Shown here in pieces: positions 18,258 to 27,462 of a stretch of DNA of 64,000 bases. Location: contig NZ_JAPDMS010000001.1 in the NCBI RefSeq assembly GCF_026319365.1, forward strand, positions 1,118,456 through 1,182,455, read 5' to 3'. Both the position numbers and the translations under genes were made by a program. This stretch comes from Methylophaga sp. OBS1 (GTDB lineage: Bacteria; Pseudomonadota; Gammaproteobacteria; Nitrosococcales; Methylophagaceae). Within the stretch, counting starts at the first letter, position 1, and the number at the start of each line of letters is the position of its first letter. The notes below the pieces were generated by a model that was not told where the DNA came from, searched no databases, and saw only the letters and a list, made by a program, of their open reading frames with translations.

Positions 18258-19058
18258 ATGAGTGAAAACACCCCGGATATCCTGGTCAAGATCCTTGAAC
18301 GCAAACAGGAAGAAATTGCTGAACGCAGCAAAAAAATACCGCTGGCCATCATGCAGCAACTGGCTGAGCATGCGGATAAACCGCGGGGCTTTGTTGAGGC
18401 TCTGTCGCGCAAGATCGCTGACGGTGAGCCTGGCATCATCGCTGAAATCAAGAAAGCCTCGCCCAGTAAAGGCCTGTTACGAGAAGATTTCAGACCGGCT
18501 GAAATTGCAGAGAGCTATGCCAAACATGGTGCCACTTGCCTGTCAGTGCTGACTGATCGTGACTTTTTCCAGGGCCATGAGGAGTTTCTTCAGCAGGCGC
18601 GTAAAGCCTGCAGCCTGCCGGTTATTCGTAAAGATTTTATTATCGATCCCTATCAGGTTTTCGAAGCCCGGGCGATCAATGCAGATTGTATTTTACTGAT
18701 TGTATCGGCACTCAACGATAATCAACTGGAAAATCTGAGCCAACTGGCACTACAACTGGGCATGGACGTACTGGTAGAAGTGCATGATCTGGATGAACTG
18801 GAACGGGCACTGGTATTGAACCTGCCCCTGATTGGTATCAACAACCGCAATCTGCGAACATTTGAAACCTCGCTGGACACCACACTGTCACTGCTGCCTC
18901 GGATTCCTGATGGTCACATTGTGATCACTGAGAGCGGAATACACACACCGGAAGACGTTACATTGATGCGCGACAATAATGTCAATGGATTCCTGGTCGG
19001 GGAAGCCTTTATGCGCGCTGACGATCCGGGCCAGCAGTTAAAGCAGCTGTTTTATTGA
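18258..19058 (+). CDS. trpC: Indole-3-glycerol-phosphate synthase
   Basis: Ring closure giving indole-3-glycerol phosphate. The 266-residue TIM barrel shows [53 protein letters not shown] and [12 protein letters not shown]. It is monofunctional, without the TrpF domain of E. coli. It converges on the Crp-family gene with 13 bp between stops and no visible terminator. Confidence 0.97.
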   Translation: MSENTPDILVKILERKQEEIAERSKKIPLAIMQQLAEHADKPRGFVEALSRKIADGEPGIIAEIKKASPSKGLLREDFRPAEIAESYAKHGATCLSVLTDRDFFQGHEEFLQQARKACSLPVIRKDFIIDPYQVFEARAINADCILLIVSALNDNQLENLSQLALQLGMDVLVEVHDLDELERALVLNLPLIGINNRNLRTFETSLDTTLSLLPRIPDGHIVITESGIHTPEDVTLMRDNNVNGFLVGEAFMRADDPGQQLKQLFY

Positions 19059-19071
19059 GACATGGAGAGCG

Positions 19072-19755
19072 TCAGAGCTTCTTGATAACAGGCGTAGAGA
19101 CGCGGTGGACCTCGTCGTAGACAATCACGGTCTTACCGTGAGCCCAGACTTTACCGCCTTCCTGCAGCTCTTTTAAGACGCGGCCGACCATTTCACGGGA
19201 GCAGCCCACCATGCGGCTGATTTCCTGACGGGTGACCTTGATTTGAGTGCCATGAGGATGACGCATCGCATCAGGCTGAGCAGATAATTCTGCCAGTGCG
19301 GCCTCTACCCGGCCGGCGACATCCAGAAACGCCAGGTCAGTGGCTTTGCGGGTGGTCGACAACAGGCGTTTAGCCATCTGCTCACCCAGCGTATAAAGCA
19401 AGGTGGGGTAACAGTTTTTCAACTGGCTGTCGGCCAGGGTACGGATTTGCTGATAGGAAATCTCTTCGGTTCTGACATCGGTCTTGGCACGGATGGTGAC
19501 CATTCTGTCGCCGACTTCAGAAAAGAAGCCAATTTCACCGATGAAGTCGCCCTGATTGAGATAGGCCACGATGAGTTCCTCACCCTCTTCATTTTCCATG
19601 CAGACGGTGACAGAACCTTCACGGATGTAATAGAGCGTATCTGCTGGGTCACCGGGCCGAATAATGATGTTTTTTGCAGGATAAAATTTGCTGTGACAAC
19701 TGTGAAAGAAGTCGGCAAGACCTTCTTCCAAGGCTTTATGTTTGTGATATTCCAT
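19072..19755 (-). CDS. Crp/Vfr-family transcription regulator
   Basis: A 227-residue Crp-type regulator: cyclic-nucleotide-binding barrel (about 20-130), dimer helix, and winged helix (RQEISRMVGCSREMVGRVLKEL). The recognition-helix residues Arg, Glu and Arg of Crp are all present, so a TGTGA-N6-TCACA-like site is expected. In the ligand pocket GEIGFF and the following Arg are kept, but the Ser next to that Arg (Ser83 of E. coli Crp) is Met, giving DRMVTIRAK. The order trpC-crp-OsmC matches Pseudomonas vfr. Ligand therefore uncertain: cAMP, or none, or another nucleotide. Confidence 0.9.
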   Translation of the reverse strand: MEYHKHKALEEGLADFFHSCHSKFYPAKNIIIRPGDPADTLYYIREGSVTVCMENEEGEELIVAYLNQGDFIGEIGFFSEVGDRMVTIRAKTDVRTEEISYQQIRTLADSQLKNCYPTLLYTLGEQMAKRLLSTTRKATDLAFLDVAGRVEAALAELSAQPDAMRHPHGTQIKVTRQEISRMVGCSREMVGRVLKELQEGGKVWAHGKTVIVYDEVHRVSTPVIKKL

Positions 19756-19873
19756 CCATTATTCCAATTTGAAACCCGGCGGGCAGTATACAGTTGCAAA
19801 CGGTGATAATTCGTTTTCGATTTCACAAATATGGCAAAATTAAAGTTATTTATCAACTTTGGGAAACATTTTA

Positions 19874-20293
19874 ATGAAAGCACGAGTGAAATGGGTAGAA
19901 GATGTGATGTTTCTGGGCGAATCCGGTACCGGTCACACGGTAGTCATGGACGGTCCCGAAGAAGCGGGTGGTCACGGCACCGGTATGCGCCCCATGGAAC
20001 TGCTGTTACTCGGGATGGGCGGCTGCACGGCTTTTGATGTGGTGGAAATTCTGAAAAAATCGCGTCAGGATATCCGTGACTGCGTAGTGGAAGTGGATGG
20101 TGAGCGCAGTGAGGAAGTCCCCAAGGTCTATACCAACATTCATGTTCATTACAAAATCACAGGCAAAGAGGTCAAACCCAATTTTGTGGAGCGTGCCATC
20201 AACATGTCTATTGAAAAATACTGTTCAGCTACGCTGATGCTGGCCAAGACCGCCACCATCACCCATGACTACGAGATTATTGATGTCGACTGA
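19874..20293 (+). CDS. OsmC family protein (YhfA-like)
   Basis: A 139-residue OsmC-fold protein starting MKARVKWVEDVMFLGESG. It has PMELLLLGMGGCTAFDVVEIL with the conserved Cys, and a second conserved Cys in ISIEKYCSAT-like MSIEKYCSATLML; such pairs reduce organic peroxides in Ohr/OsmC proteins. The start was set at the ATG after the purine-rich leader rather than 15 bases upstream. It diverges from the Crp-family gene, as yhfA does from crp in E. coli. Confidence 0.88.
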   Translation: MKARVKWVEDVMFLGESGTGHTVVMDGPEEAGGHGTGMRPMELLLLGMGGCTAFDVVEILKKSRQDIRDCVVEVDGERSEEVPKVYTNIHVHYKITGKEVKPNFVERAINMSIEKYCSATLMLAKTATITHDYEIIDVD

Positions 20294-21923
20294 TAACAGT
20301 CACACATTCGACCGAATACAGGAAAGTTATCTTGCCAGTTGGTGCCGGTTTAATCCGGAAACCGCACTGGATGCCGGCATCGAGGATTATGCCGGTGAGC
20401 TGACACCCTGTGACGATGCCAGTCAGGGCATTCAACTGGTCCTGAATGAAAAATGTCTGGCTGCGCTGGACGAGATCAATATCACAGCGTTGGACGCCGA
20501 TCGCTTGCTCAACTATCAGGTTCTGCATGGCTGGGCGCTGCTGGAACACCACAGCATGATGGAGCACGACTGGCGTTATCGAGATCCAACCGCTTTTCTG
20601 CCGATTGATGCCCTGCATCAACTAACTATCCGACCTTTGGAAAGTTTCAGTCTGGCACTGCTGTCCCGGCTGCAAAAAGTGCCGGGACGTGTCAGAGAAG
20701 CCAAAACTTACCTGAATCTCAAGCCGGCCATCATTCCACCGGTATGGCTGGAAATGGCCATTCAGGAATGTGAAGCTGGCGTGCAGTTCTGTCATGAACT
20801 CTCTGATCACCCGCGGGTACAGAAAGCTCTGCTGCAGCATCAGGCTATCGACACCGCGCTCCATGAAGCCGGTAAAGCGATGGAAGACCTGCACCATTCG
20901 CTAACCCGCCTGCAAAACCATGCACAGGGTGATTTTGCCTGTGGTCGAGAGCACTTTGAGCGCCTGCTGCATTACCGCCATTTTCTGCCTATCAGTGCCC
21001 AGAAGCTCAGCGCATTTGGTGAAAAACTGTTTGCACAAACTTCGGCTGAACTCAAAAAAGCGGAACAGGACAGCGGGCTGACCCTGGCCCGTATCCGGGC
21101 CCATCACCCAAGCGCCTCCCAACTGCTGGACAGCTACCAGCAGGAGATGCAGGCCGCGAGGGATTTCCTCAAGGCGAACGCCCTGGTCACCTTACCTGGA
21201 CGGCAGCATCTGAATGTTGTCGACACCCCTGGCTTTTTGAGACATCAAATACCTTTTGCAGCTTATCTGGATCCCAGCATCGCCGACCTCAGTCAAAGCG
21301 CATTTTATTATGTGACCCCGGTCAGTCGTGATGCCGAGCTGAAGGAACATAATTTCGCCGCCATCGCCCAGACCAGCGTGCATGAGGCCTGGCCCGGTCA
21401 TCACCTGCAGTTTGTCACCGCGAATCAATCTGACCAGGGTTCCGCACTGCTACGACGACTGTTTCCCTGTGCCACACTTTACGAAGGCTGGGCCCTGTAC
21501 TGTGAGCAAATGATGCTGGAGCAGGGTTTTGATCGCTATCCGGGTCAGAACATCGTGATGCTCAGAGACAGGCTCTGGCGGGCGCTGCGTATCATCATTG
21601 ATGTCAACATTCATACCGGTGAATGGACGCTTGAGCAGGCTGCAGCGGAAATGGTTGATAAACTCGGCTTCACTCAGGCGCAGGCCATGGCTGAGTGCAA
21701 CTGGTATAGTCAGGCCCCCACTGTGCCGATGAGCTATGCCGTGGGCTGGGCACTCATTAATGCACTGCGTTATATCGTTCAGCCGGCGGATGGTGAGGAA
21801 CTGAGAGCATTTCATGACAAGTTACTGCAGTGCGGTTCCGTTGCGCTACCGCTGGTGATAGAGCATCAATTCGGTTCAGCAATCTGGCAGCAATGCTGCC
21901 AACACGTATTTGGAGAGGATTAA
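20283..21923 (+). CDS. DUF885 family putative zinc peptidase
   Basis: A 546-residue protein of the DUF885 family, with the metal motif HEAWPGHHLQF (HExxPGHH) around residue 365 and the downstream EGWALYCEQMML helix that supplies a third ligand. The N-terminal 300 residues are helical. No signal peptide, so it is cytoplasmic. The start MSTDNSHTF overlaps the OsmC gene by 11 bp. Peptidase activity is inferred from the family; substrate unknown. Confidence 0.87.
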   Translation: MSTDNSHTFDRIQESYLASWCRFNPETALDAGIEDYAGELTPCDDASQGIQLVLNEKCLAALDEINITALDADRLLNYQVLHGWALLEHHSMMEHDWRYRDPTAFLPIDALHQLTIRPLESFSLALLSRLQKVPGRVREAKTYLNLKPAIIPPVWLEMAIQECEAGVQFCHELSDHPRVQKALLQHQAIDTALHEAGKAMEDLHHSLTRLQNHAQGDFACGREHFERLLHYRHFLPISAQKLSAFGEKLFAQTSAELKKAEQDSGLTLARIRAHHPSASQLLDSYQQEMQAARDFLKANALVTLPGRQHLNVVDTPGFLRHQIPFAAYLDPSIADLSQSAFYYVTPVSRDAELKEHNFAAIAQTSVHEAWPGHHLQFVTANQSDQGSALLRRLFPCATLYEGWALYCEQMMLEQGFDRYPGQNIVMLRDRLWRALRIIIDVNIHTGEWTLEQAAAEMVDKLGFTQAQAMAECNWYSQAPTVPMSYAVGWALINALRYIVQPADGEELRAFHDKLLQCGSVALPLVIEHQFGSAIWQQCCQHVFGED

Positions 21924-22315
21924 TGGAACGACCCGGGAAAACCGGTGGCATGCGGCATGTCGCCCTGTTTGTTACCGATCTGGCAGCCTGTGAGCAATTT
22001 TATGTTGATTGTCTGGGAATGACAGTCGAATGGCGTCCGGATGAGGATAATGTCTACCTGACTTCAGGTAATGACAATCTCGCTCTGCATCGGGCTGAAG
22101 TCACTCCTGCCTCACCGGAACAGCAAAAACTGGATCATATCGGTTTTATTATTCCTACCATGGATGAAGTCGACAGCTGGTTCGATTTTTTGCAGTCAAA
22201 AAACGTTAAGATGCGCAATGCACCACGCACGCATCGTGATGGTGCCCGCAGTTTTTATTGCTATGACCCGGCTGGCACGGTAGTGCAGATTATCTATCAT
22301 CCCCCCATTTCATGA
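21923..22315 (+). CDS. VOC (glyoxalase/dioxygenase superfamily) protein
   Basis: A 130-residue single VOC module: GMRHVALFVTDLAACEQFYVDCLGMTVEWR, then LDHIGFIIPTMDEVDSWF and SFYCYDPAGTVVQIIYHP. His and Glu/Gln positions suit a metal site, but the substrate cannot be read from sequence. It begins by overlapping the DUF885 stop by one base, so the two are coupled. Confidence 0.85.
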   Translation: MERPGKTGGMRHVALFVTDLAACEQFYVDCLGMTVEWRPDEDNVYLTSGNDNLALHRAEVTPASPEQQKLDHIGFIIPTMDEVDSWFDFLQSKNVKMRNAPRTHRDGARSFYCYDPAGTVVQIIYHPPIS

Positions 22316-22334
22316 GTTTCACACGATAGCCCCG

Positions 22335-22616
22335 ATGAAGACCTACATTTATAAAAGCAGCAAGAAAGAAGAACTCTATCTCTACATCGTTAAAAAAGAT
22401 GATTTTTCCGATATTCCACAGTCACTCTACGACTCCATGGGCAAAGAGCCGATATTCGTCATGGAACTGGAATTAAGTCCGGAGCGGCCACTGGCGCGGG
22501 AGAATGTCGCCGCGGTCATCAATAATCTGGAAACACAGGGCTTTCATGTACAGATGCCACCCCGTCCGGAAAAACTGGGCGAATTTATGAATGCCAAAAA
22601 GCAGCATTTGCATTAA
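22335..22616 (+). CDS. YcgL domain protein
   Basis: A 93-residue protein with the full YcgL pattern: MKTYIYKSSKKEELYLYI at the start, then GKEPIFVMELELSPERPLARENV and LETQGFHVQMPP. The family is restricted to gammaproteobacteria and has no established function. It follows the VOC gene by 19 bp in the same direction. Confidence 0.9.
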   Translation: MKTYIYKSSKKEELYLYIVKKDDFSDIPQSLYDSMGKEPIFVMELELSPERPLARENVAAVINNLETQGFHVQMPPRPEKLGEFMNAKKQHLH

Positions 22617-22626
22617 AACCCTCAGT

Positions 22627-22765
22627 TATCCGCAGATTTCGCTGATTAACGCAGCTTTACAGCGATGAAAACCCTGCTTCGTGCTCAGGTGTCAGCGCTC
22701 TCAAGCATCTTGTTTATGCAAACGCCTCAACAATAATCTGTGTCCATCGGTGTAATCTGCGGATA
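22627..22765. repeat. 139-bp element bounded by 12-bp perfect inverted repeats
   Basis: TATCCGCAGATT at 22627-22638 and AATCTGCGGATA at 22754-22765 are exact inverse copies. Beyond them the arms continue to align imperfectly (TGATTAACGCAG against CGATGGACACAG read inward). The interior has no gene. It fills the gap between the converging YcgL and mutS genes. It looks like a miniature dispersed repeat of the CCGCAGATTA...CGCAGATTAA type seen in many bacterial genomes; only one copy is in this window. Confidence 0.55.
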
Positions 22766-22777
22766 TAAAAGCATTCG

Positions 22778-25348
22778 TCAGGAATCTGCTTTCGACAGTT
22801 TCCAGAGTTCGTAGAGTAATTCCAACGCCTGTTTCGGACTCAGGTCATCTGGATCAATCCTTTGAAGGCGTTTTTCCAGTTCAGATGGCTCGCTGGTGCT
22901 GCTGAATAAATCCGGCTGCGGCAGCTTTCTGCTCTCCTCGCCCTGGTACCGGTACTGCTCCAACTGCTGCAACTTGACCCTGGCAGCTGATATGACATCA
23001 CCCGGTACCCCAGCCAGCTGTGCTACCTGCAAACCATAACTCTGATTGGCTGCGCCGTCTTTAAGCTGATGCAAAAAGACGATTTTGTCGCCATGTTCAA
23101 TCGCATCAAGATGGACATTACGCGCCTTATCAAACAAGTCAGGGAGCTGAGTCATTTCAAAATAGTGGGTGGCAAACAGTGTATAAGCGCTGATATCACG
23201 AATCAGTTTCTCTGCACAGGACCAGGCCAGTGCCAGCCCGTCGAAAGTACTGGTGCCGCGACCGATTTCATCCATCAGAACCAGACTGTGTTTTGTCGCG
23301 TTGTTGAGGATATTGGCGGCTTCGTTCATTTCCACCATAAAAGTTGAGCGCCCGGAAGCCAGATCATCTGAGGCACCGATACGGGTGAATACCTGATCAA
23401 CCGGACCAATCACTGCCCTGCTCGCCGGGACAAAGCTTCCCATATGAGCCATCAGAACGATTAGCGCTGTCTGACGCATATAAGTCGATTTACCGCCCAT
23501 ATTGGGGCCGGTAATAATCAGCACCGGCTGTTTGGAGGACAATTTCAGATCATTGGCGCAGAAAGGCGCAGACTGACTGGTTTCAACGACTGGATGACGA
23601 CCGGCTTCAATTTCAATACCGGTCTCATCCGTGAATGTCGGGGCCACATAGTCCAGTGTTTCTGCCCGCTCAGCGAGATTGGCAAGGACATCGAGTTCGG
23701 CCAGCGCGGACGCTGATTGGGCCAATGCGGGTAATTCCGGAGCCAGCTTGTCGAACAGTTCATCATAGAGTGACTTTTCCAGTGCCAGGGCTTTTTCATT
23801 GGCACTCAATACCTGTTCTTCAAAACTTTTCAGCTCGGGCGTGATGTAACGCTCAGCATTTTTCAGTGTCTGTCGGCGTACATATTCCGTGGGAACCTCA
23901 ATATCATGGGCACGGCTGAGTTCGATGTAATAACCGTGTACCTTGTTATAGCCGACTTTCAGACTGCTGACACCGGTGCGTTCACGCTCCTGCTTTTCGA
24001 CATTATCAAGAAAGCCGCTGGCATTCTGATGCAGATCGCGCAGCCGATCCAGTTCAGCGTGGTAACCGGGACGGATAACACCGCCGTCACGAATCAGTAC
24101 CGGTGGCTCATCCAGTAACGCCCGCTGCAGAAGTTGTTTCAGTTCGCTGAAGTGACCCAGCGTACGGTCAAGATGACGGAGGTGAAGGCTACTCATCGGT
24201 TTTAGCAAAACATGCATTTCCGGCAGCATCTCCAGCATGCGACGCAGATGCATCAGATCACGGGGTCTGGCACTGCGCAGCGCAATACGTGACAGAATCC
24301 GCTCGATGTCGCCCAACTGCCGCATCAGTCCATGGCAGTCATCACCATTTTGCTGATCGATAAACTGCTGAAAGCCCTCCTGACGTAGTTTTAACACCCG
24401 CGTGTCACGAATTGGCCGCATCAGCCAGCGTCTGAGCAATCGGGCTCCCATCGGCGTCGCAGTTCTATCCAGAACGGAAATCAGGGTGTGTTCACGACCG
24501 CCCGACAGGTTTTGTTCCAGTTCCAGGTTGCGTCTGGACTGCGGATCCAGCCGGATACTGTCTCGGGCATATTCCACCGTGATCTGCCGCAGATGCGGTA
24601 AGGCCGTACGATGCGTTTGCTGAGCGTAATTAAGCAGGCAACCTGCCGCGCTGACCGCTAAGTCCATGTCATCGCAGCCAAATCCCTGCAGATCCGAGAC
24701 CTTGAAGTGTTCACAGAGTCGCCTGCGGGCCGCCTTCTGCTCAAAGTGCCATTCCGGTAAAGGCCGGAGGCATTTTTCAAACTGCGGATAAGCTGCGATA
24801 TCCGTGTCACAGATCAGTAACTCTGCCGGTTGCAGCCGGGCCAGTTCTGCGCGCAGGTCGGTCGCTGTTTCAATTTCGCTGACGATAAAACGGCCACTAC
24901 TGATTTCTGCAGAAGCGAGACCGAAACGGCCCTTGTGCTGGCTCACCGCAACCAGCAGGTTTTCATGACGACTGTCGAGCAAGGCTTCTTCTGTGAGCGT
25001 GCCCGGTGTCAGCACCCGGACTACTTTCCTTTCGACCGGTCCTTTACTCTTTGCCGGATCACCGACCTGCTCACAAATCGCTACCGATTCCCCCAGCTTG
25101 ATCAGTCTTGATAAATAGCTGTCGGCGGCATGATAAGGGACTCCCGCCATGGGAATCGGCGCACCGTTGCTGTTGCCACGGGCCGTCAGCGTAATATCGA
25201 GCAGTTCTGCAGCTTTGTGCGCATCATCAAAGAACAACTCGTAGAAATCGCCCATGCGATAAAACAACAGATATTCAGGATGTTCCGCCTTGATACGCAG
25301 ATACTGCTGCATCATCGGTGTATGATTTTGAGATTGAGTCATCGGCAT
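22778..25348 (-). CDS. mutS: DNA mismatch repair protein MutS
   Basis: An 856-residue MutS. Residues near 30 ([10 protein letters not shown]) are the mismatch-reading Phe-x-Glu motif. The C-terminal ATPase has Walker [16 protein letters not shown] and Walker [22 protein letters not shown]. An alternative start two codons in (MTQSQNH) is as likely. It diverges from pncC with only 10 bp between the start codons. Confidence 0.98.
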   Translation of the reverse strand: MPMTQSQNHTPMMQQYLRIKAEHPEYLLFYRMGDFYELFFDDAHKAAELLDITLTARGNSNGAPIPMAGVPYHAADSYLSRLIKLGESVAICEQVGDPAKSKGPVERKVVRVLTPGTLTEEALLDSRHENLLVAVSQHKGRFGLASAEISSGRFIVSEIETATDLRAELARLQPAELLICDTDIAAYPQFEKCLRPLPEWHFEQKAARRRLCEHFKVSDLQGFGCDDMDLAVSAAGCLLNYAQQTHRTALPHLRQITVEYARDSIRLDPQSRRNLELEQNLSGGREHTLISVLDRTATPMGARLLRRWLMRPIRDTRVLKLRQEGFQQFIDQQNGDDCHGLMRQLGDIERILSRIALRSARPRDLMHLRRMLEMLPEMHVLLKPMSSLHLRHLDRTLGHFSELKQLLQRALLDEPPVLIRDGGVIRPGYHAELDRLRDLHQNASGFLDNVEKQERERTGVSSLKVGYNKVHGYYIELSRAHDIEVPTEYVRRQTLKNAERYITPELKSFEEQVLSANEKALALEKSLYDELFDKLAPELPALAQSASALAELDVLANLAERAETLDYVAPTFTDETGIEIEAGRHPVVETSQSAPFCANDLKLSSKQPVLIITGPNMGGKSTYMRQTALIVLMAHMGSFVPASRAVIGPVDQVFTRIGASDDLASGRSTFMVEMNEAANILNNATKHSLVLMDEIGRGTSTFDGLALAWSCAEKLIRDISAYTLFATHYFEMTQLPDLFDKARNVHLDAIEHGDKIVFLHQLKDGAANQSYGLQVAQLAGVPGDVISAARVKLQQLEQYRYQGEESRKLPQPDLFSSTSEPSELEKRLQRIDPDDLSPKQALELLYELWKLSKADS

Positions 25349-25358
25349 AGTTTATATC

Positions 25359-25862
25359 ATGAATAAAATTTCTGACGCTTCGCTCTATCAACTGGTTGAA
25401 CAAGTCGCTGAGCTGCTGATTATGCAAGGCAGGATGCTGGTTACCGCCGAGTCCTGCACTGGTGGCTGGGTCGCAAAAAGCTGCACCGATCTGGCTGGCA
25501 GCTCAGCCTGGTTCGATCGTGGTTTCGTCACCTACAGTAACGCCGCCAAGCAACAGCAACTGGGCGTCATTGCTGACACACTGGAAAAAAATGGGGCTGT
25601 GAGTCTGCCGGTTGTGGAGGAAATGGCTTTTGGTGCGCTGAAATATTCCCGGGCTGATTACAGCATCGCCATTACCGGTATCGCTGGCCCGGGCGGGGGC
25701 TCAGATAAAAAGCCGGTGGGGACGGTCTGGATTGGTTGGGGTCTGCACGGTGGCGGCGTCCATAGTGTTTGTTTTCAATTTGACGGTGACCGCGACAGTA
25801 TCCGTCGTCAGGCTGTGTTCGAAGCCCTCTCGGGTCTGTTAAAAATCGCTGCGGAAGACTAA
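25359..25862 (+). CDS. pncC: Nicotinamide-nucleotide amidohydrolase PncC (CinA C-terminal domain)
   Basis: Deamidates nicotinamide mononucleotide to nicotinic acid mononucleotide in pyridine nucleotide salvage. The 167-residue stand-alone domain has VTAESCTGGWVAKSCTDLAGSSAWFDRGFVTYSNAAK, and ITGIAGPGGGSDKKPVGTVWIG. It lies 113 bp upstream of recA, the common cinA-recA order. Confidence 0.95.
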   Translation: MNKISDASLYQLVEQVAELLIMQGRMLVTAESCTGGWVAKSCTDLAGSSAWFDRGFVTYSNAAKQQQLGVIADTLEKNGAVSLPVVEEMAFGALKYSRADYSIAITGIAGPGGGSDKKPVGTVWIGWGLHGGGVHSVCFQFDGDRDSIRRQAVFEALSGLLKIAAED

Positions 25863-25975
25863 ATACAGCGGTCATTTTCTCCGCACCGTTAAAAGCCCGT
25901 TTCACCTCTAGAGCCTGAGTGATATCTATGGGATAATCCATTGGTTTTAATTAATCAATTCAGGGGTGGCGCAAG

Positions 25976-27016
25976 ATGGATGACAACAGAAAGAAAGCAC
26001 TGGGCGCAGCGCTGGGACAGATTGAAAAGCAATTCGGCAAAGGTGCGGTCATGCGTCTGGGTGACGCCGGTGCCGCTCGCGACGTGGCTTCGGTCTCAAC
26101 CGGCTCTATCGGCCTGGACATCGCGCTTGGGATCGGCGGCCTGCCCCGTGGTCGTATCATTGAAATTTACGGTCCGGAATCATCCGGTAAAACCACATTA
26201 ACGCTGCATGCGATCGCAGAAATGCAGAAAACAGGCGGCACGGCTGCCTTCGTTGATGCCGAGCACGCCCTGGACCCGGATTACGCTGAAAAACTGGGCG
26301 TCAATATCGACGACCTGCTGGTCTCCCAGCCAGACACCGGTGAACAGGCACTGGAAATCACCGACATGCTGGTACGTTCCGGTGCGGTGGATATCGTGGT
26401 CGTCGACTCGGTCGCTGCTTTGACCCCGAAAGCGGAAATCGAGGGTGAAATGGGTGACAGCCACATGGGTCTGCAGGCCCGTCTGATGTCTCAGGCACTG
26501 CGTAAACTCACCGCCAATATTAAACGTTCCAACACGTTGGTTATCTTCATCAACCAAATCCGGATGAAGATTGGTGTCATGTTCGGTAACCCGGAAACCA
26601 CCACCGGTGGTAATGCCCTGAAATTCTACTCTTCTGTTCGACTGGATATCCGTCGTATCGGTGCTATCAAAAAAGGCGATGAAATCCTGGGTAATGAAAC
26701 CCGCGTTAAAGTCGTTAAGAATAAAGTGGCGCCGCCTTTCAAACAGGTCGAGTTCGACATTCTCTATGGCGAAGGCATTTCACGCGAAGGTGAACTGATC
26801 GACATGGGTGTACAGGCCAATATCGTCGAGAAATCCGGTGCCTGGTACAGCTATGACGGTAACCGTATCGGTCAGGGTAAGGACAATGTTCGAAACTTCC
26901 TCAAGGAAAATCCGACTACGGCGGCTGAAATCGAAGCCAAGGTACGTGAAATCCTGCTGCCTAAAAAAGTGAAGGCGGCTGAGAACGATGCGGTTGAGGA
27001 CGATCTGGAAGCGTGA
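25976..27016 (+). CDS. recA: Recombinase RecA
   Basis: Homologous recombination and SOS co-protease. A 346-residue protein with Walker [12 protein letters not shown] (about residue 66-74), Walker B VVDSVAAL, the L2 segment [26 protein letters not shown] and a typical acidic C-terminus ([11 protein letters not shown]). The 113-bp upstream gap contains no CTG-N10-CAG LexA box that I can find. The stop overlaps the GTG of recX by 4 bp. Confidence 0.99.
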   Translation: MDDNRKKALGAALGQIEKQFGKGAVMRLGDAGAARDVASVSTGSIGLDIALGIGGLPRGRIIEIYGPESSGKTTLTLHAIAEMQKTGGTAAFVDAEHALDPDYAEKLGVNIDDLLVSQPDTGEQALEITDMLVRSGAVDIVVVDSVAALTPKAEIEGEMGDSHMGLQARLMSQALRKLTANIKRSNTLVIFINQIRMKIGVMFGNPETTTGGNALKFYSSVRLDIRRIGAIKKGDEILGNETRVKVVKNKVAPPFKQVEFDILYGEGISREGELIDMGVQANIVEKSGAWYSYDGNRIGQGKDNVRNFLKENPTTAAEIEAKVREILLPKKVKAAENDAVEDDLEA

Positions 27017-27462
27017 GCAAATCCGCCAGTGAACAGGCAGTGAGCTATCTGGCCCGCCGCGAACATAGTGCACTGGAACTGAACCGCAAGCTGGCAAAAG
27101 CTGGTTTTGAAGAGATCGAGATTGAACAAAGTCTGGCCGAACTGCAACAAGCCGGGCTACAGAGTGATGAGCGTTTTGCTGAGAGCTTTGTCAATTCCCG
27201 CATCAATCGGGGCTATGGCAGCATCCGGATTCGGATGGAGTTGAAAGAACGTGGAGTGGCTGCCGACATTATCACGGACACGCTGCAACAGGCAGATACA
27301 GACTGGTTTGCGCTGGCCTCTGAGGTCAGACGCAAACGTTTTGGCGAGCAAAACCCGGAAGATTTTAAGAGCCGTGCCAAACAGCAACGGTTTTTACAGT
27401 ACCGCGGGTTTACTCATGACGAAATAACGGAAAGTTTTAACGTAACTGACGATGAAAAGTAG
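27013..27462 (+). CDS. recX: RecA regulator RecX
   Basis: Binds RecA filaments and limits their activity. A 149-residue, all-helical protein with the RecX repeats: [49 protein letters not shown], and [12 protein letters not shown]. It starts with GTG overlapping recA and ends overlapping alaS by 11 bp, so it is translated with its neighbours. Confidence 0.94.
   Translation: MSKSASEQAVSYLARREHSALELNRKLAKAGFEEIEIEQSLAELQQAGLQSDERFAESFVNSRINRGYGSIRIRMELKERGVAADIITDTLQQADTDWFALASEVRRKRFGEQNPEDFKSRAKQQRFLQYRGFTHDEITESFNVTDDEK

Noticed and set aside
19756..19873. Crp autoregulatory site in the divergent gap
   Set aside because: Only a TCACA half-site at 19823-19827; the matching TGTGA at proper spacing is absent.
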